Assembly: GCA_023456995.1 (NCBI GenBank)
Contig: JAEWNU010000279.1
Span: 1 to 5,482, forward strand
Length of the DNA: 5,482 nucleotides
Direction: 5' to 3'
Source of the DNA: Bacillota bacterium
GTDB taxonomy: Bacteria > Bacillota > Clostridia > Oscillospirales > Ruminococcaceae
The first letter of the stretch is position 1. The number at the start of each line of letters is the position of its first letter. A model generated the notes under the pieces. That model searched no databases. It was given only the letters and a program-made list of their open reading frames with translations, and was not told the DNA's origin. This document shows, piece after piece, positions 5,027 to 5,482 of the stretch. The position numbers and the translations under genes are program-made.

Positions 5027-5482
5027 ATGGATAAAAAGACTAAAAGCGTTTATTCCCTTATCGCTGTGGCGGCACTGTTTGTGTTCCTGTTTTTGCTGGA
5101 GCGTACGATGCCTACCACCTCAATGCTGTTCACGGTGCTTAAAAAAGGTGCCATCTACGCGCTGGTAGCTGTCTCGATGAACCTTTTGAACGGCTTTACC
5201 GGGTTGTTCTCGCTCGGGCAGGCCGGCTTCATGCTCATCGGCGCTTATACATATGCGATTTTTACCATCCCCCCGCAGGCTAGAGCGCAGGTTTATCAAT
5301 ATTTTAAGGGCGGCATCATCCAGTTTGCACTGCCGGTACCGGTGGCGCTGGTTTTAGCTGGACTTGCAGCGGCGGTATTTGCATTTTTTATCGGCCTACC
5401 GGTACTGCGACTAAAGGGCGATTACCTTGCTATTGCAACGCTAGGCTTTGCTGAAATTATTCGTGCTATCTTCCAGTGGGAT
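5027..5482 (+). CDS. livM: Branched-chain amino acid ABC transporter permease LivM (cut by the window end)
   Basis: Only the first 152 residues are present; the frame stays open to the last base. LivM pairs with LivH to form the membrane channel. A first hydrophobic segment lies at about 8-24. GAIYALVAVSMNLLNGFTGL (41-60) followed by FSLGQAGFMLIGAY is the LivM signature. A further membrane segment at about 101-123 leads into RLKGDYLAIATLGFAEIIR (128-146), a hallmark of the subunit. The ATG is 9 bases after livH and is preceded by AGGTGG, so the two are co-transcribed. Typical family members are around 300 residues or more, so about half is missing. ATPase genes livG and livF are expected next but are not in the window. 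Confidence 0.92.
   Translation, partial: MDKKTKSVYSLIAVAALFVFLFLLERTMPTTSMLFTVLKKGAIYALVAVSMNLLNGFTGLFSLGQAGFMLIGAYTYAIFTIPPQARAQVYQYFKGGIIQFALPVPVALVLAGLAAAVFAFFIGLPVLRLKGDYLAIATLGFAEIIRAIFQWD

Noticed and set aside
1..5482. Insertion sequence, transposase, CRISPR array, tRNA or rRNA
   Set aside because: I found no transposase-like frame, no terminal inverted repeats at the duplication edges, no spaced direct repeats and no tRNA or rRNA signatures. The duplication needs no mobile element.

Overview
The window looks like a chromosomal piece of a Gram-positive, Clostridia-type bacterium (Firmicutes; an Oscillospiraceae-like gut or sediment anaerobe is plausible but not proven). The grounds are strong AGGAGG-type ribosome sites, lipoprotein signal peptides on the solute-binding proteins (as expected without an outer membrane), a near-consensus SigA promoter and mixed base composition. 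Every gene is on the + strand.

Layout: (1) 18-887, an RluA-family pseudouridine synthase; (2) 888-1087, a leader region; (3) 1088-2305, a branched-chain-amino-acid-type binding lipoprotein (SBP1); (4) 2306-2790, a 485-base gap that holds a decayed 3' end of a second rluA-like gene, then a promoter region; (5) 2791-4026, a second binding lipoprotein (SBP2), roughly 65% identical to SBP1 over the mature part by hand count; (6) 4027-4132, a spacer with a strong stem-loop; (7) 4133-5017, livH permease; (8) 5027 to the window end, the first 152 residues of livM permease. SBP2, LivH and LivM form the start of a LIV/HAAT-type ABC importer operon. The ATPases (livG, livF) would be expected just downstream.

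The main result is that the middle of the window is an old tandem duplication that can be reconstructed from the sequence. The block from about 681 (inside the rluA 3' end) to about 2340 (just past SBP1) recurs at about 2360-4077. The register is a constant 1676 bases from the rluA codons through the leader, 1703 at the SBP starts and 1738 just past the SBP stops. The gap between the two SBPs is therefore not empty: at 2360-2560 it carries a stop-riddled relic of the RluA C-terminus.

The two copies have diverged in control as well as in coding sequence. Copy 2 has a near-perfect promoter (TTGAAA, 17 bp, TATAAT), an AAAGGAG site, an ATG start and G/C-ending codons. In copy 1 the aligned promoter is destroyed (TTAAAA / AGCAGT), the ribosome site is different, the start is GTG, codons are A/T-richer and a family-conserved Arg is lost. 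One 22-bp box upstream is kept at 20/22 between the copies and is a candidate regulatory site. Copy 2 looks like the workhorse of the importer; copy 1 is an intact but weakly or differently expressed paralogue.
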